Source of the DNA: Euborellia annulipes
Taxonomy: Eukaryota > Arthropoda > Insecta > Dermaptera > Anisolabididae
Length of the DNA: 64,000 nt
Assembly (NCBI GenBank): GCA_023213315.1
Contig: JAKCPI010010584.1
Coordinates: 22,787-86,786 of the forward strand
Direction: 5' to 3'
Position 1 is the first letter of the stretch. Each line of letters opens with the position of its first letter. Both the position numbers and the translations under genes were made by a program. The notes beneath the pieces are model-generated. The model was not told the DNA's origin. It saw only the letters and a program-made list of their open reading frames with translations, and searched no databases. Below are positions 63,081 through 64,000 of the stretch, in pieces.

Positions 63081-64000
63081 AATGAATATTTTCACATCTC
63101 ATTTGCATAATGAATTAAAGTAATTTTGTATTTGATTTTTCTCTCTTATAATATACTGATAAAATTATCCAATTTTTTAAATATAACTCTATGATGAATT
63201 CGTGTACCCCAGACGGAGGGTGAGAAAGGGTGCAAATCACCCCTTCTAATAAACAAAATAGTTTTTTCTTTAAAAATGAAAATTAAAATAGAAAATTAGA
63301 AAATTATTTTTTTTGTAATTTTTTACATTTAAGCAATGATTTCTTTCCCTCCCTCCTCACCCTCCACCCCTCTAACAGAGAATTTATATTCTCCTATAAT
63401 ATTTAATAAGAAATTATTATTAAAATAATTGAAAATATAAATTCCTAAACTTTTATCTCTCATCAGTGGCCTAGTAATAAGTGAGATTTTTGGAGGTGGA
63501 ATTTTCTTTTTCCCTGTCTGAATGCCTGATTTTCTTAAGCAGTTTCTCCACTCGCCTCCCCTAATTATAAGTGGAAAAATTCAGATGATTTTTTTTTTTA
63601 ATTTGCTTACGTTTCTGTGTCGTAAAATGCCACAAGCCTGTAAAACCGTTCTTTGTTTCATGAATTTATTTCCTTTGTTTGTAGTTTTAGATATAATTCG
63701 ATCCCCCTCGGCTCACGCATCCCCTTATAGATATTCATTAATTCACATTCAATAAATTAATGAATAAAATTGCATTCGTTTTTCTCATTAAAATCTTTTA
63801 GAATTTTATATAAAAATTAATTTTATTTCTGTTTGTTTAAAGGCCACCCCCTCCCTCCCAAGTTATTTTCCCATTCTACAAATTTTCTTAAGACTTGCAA
63901 TTTTTTGCCCCTTGAGTAAAGGGTAGTCTAACCCATGTATTTTTCTTTAAATAAATTTAGTTTTTATAAATGTCATATTTTTACTGATTTATTTACAAAA
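63081..64000. other. Unassigned AT-rich segment
   Basis: Nothing recognised. The 77-codon frame at 63522-63755 has no domain. Confidence 0.3.

Overview
This window looks like a gene-poor, AT-rich piece of a nuclear animal genome, most likely from an invertebrate. The species cannot be named from the sequence. The evidence for a metazoan nuclear origin is the combination of tRNA-derived SINEs, a LINE fragment with a poly(A) tail, hAT-type MITEs with 8-bp target-site duplications (TSDs), Helitrons, Penelope-like fold-back insertions and long microsatellites, with no dense coding or operon structure. I found no convincing host protein-coding gene, tRNA gene or rRNA gene. All open frames are short (about 170 codons at most). 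Nearly all are chance frames, microsatellite translations or frames inside repeats. The one frame with protein-level meaning is the C-terminal end of a non-LTR reverse-transcriptase protein on the minus strand at 21908-22354.

The commonest component is a composite repeat of about 700 bp, called HP here, with some twenty full or partial copies. Full copies lie at 10131-10855, 17146-17845, 30425-31065 and 37384-38065. A copy stretched by insertions spans 6104-7710. One end of HP is a short AT-rich hairpin that opens with ACTTTCTCTTACC. The other end is a hairpin of about 90 nt opening with TCTGGTGTGAC that carries the same ACTTTCTCTTACC core inside its stem. Solo hairpins and truncated copies are scattered throughout.

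Other layers sit between and inside these copies. (i) hAT-like MITEs with perfect or near-perfect 8-bp TSDs lie at 11742-11981, 26782-27093, 33884-34527, 35634-36524, 38370-39038, 38491-38854, 46192-46490, 48452-48812 and 58117-58345. (ii) Helitrons lie at 8499-9053 and 21758-22778; for both, a related empty copy in the same window shows insertion exactly between A and T. (iii) Two head-to-tail Helentron/DINE-like elements (51382-54801) carry a roughly 117-bp tandem array, about 5 units in one and 16 in the other, and sit inside a large inverted-repeat element (50963-55347). (iv) Fold-back insertions with 11-14-bp TSDs and a one-sided extension (6962-7495, 46958-47245, 50454-50815, 56670-57149) resemble Penelope-like elements; several carry a hammerhead-like motif. 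(v) At least a dozen tRNA-derived SINE copies belong to two families. Several sites are nested three deep.

Region by region: 1-3 kb is mostly unassigned and somewhat less AT-rich. 3-12 kb is dense in HP copies, a Helitron and MITEs. 12-21 kb is AT-rich with scattered HP and SINE copies. 21-31 kb holds the LINE/Helitron/hAT nest and more HP copies. 31-49 kb holds SINEs, hAT nests and fold-backs. 50-55 kb is the Helitron and tandem-array block. 55-64 kb thins out to mostly unassigned AT-rich sequence, with a possible promoter-like stretch near 63.0 kb.
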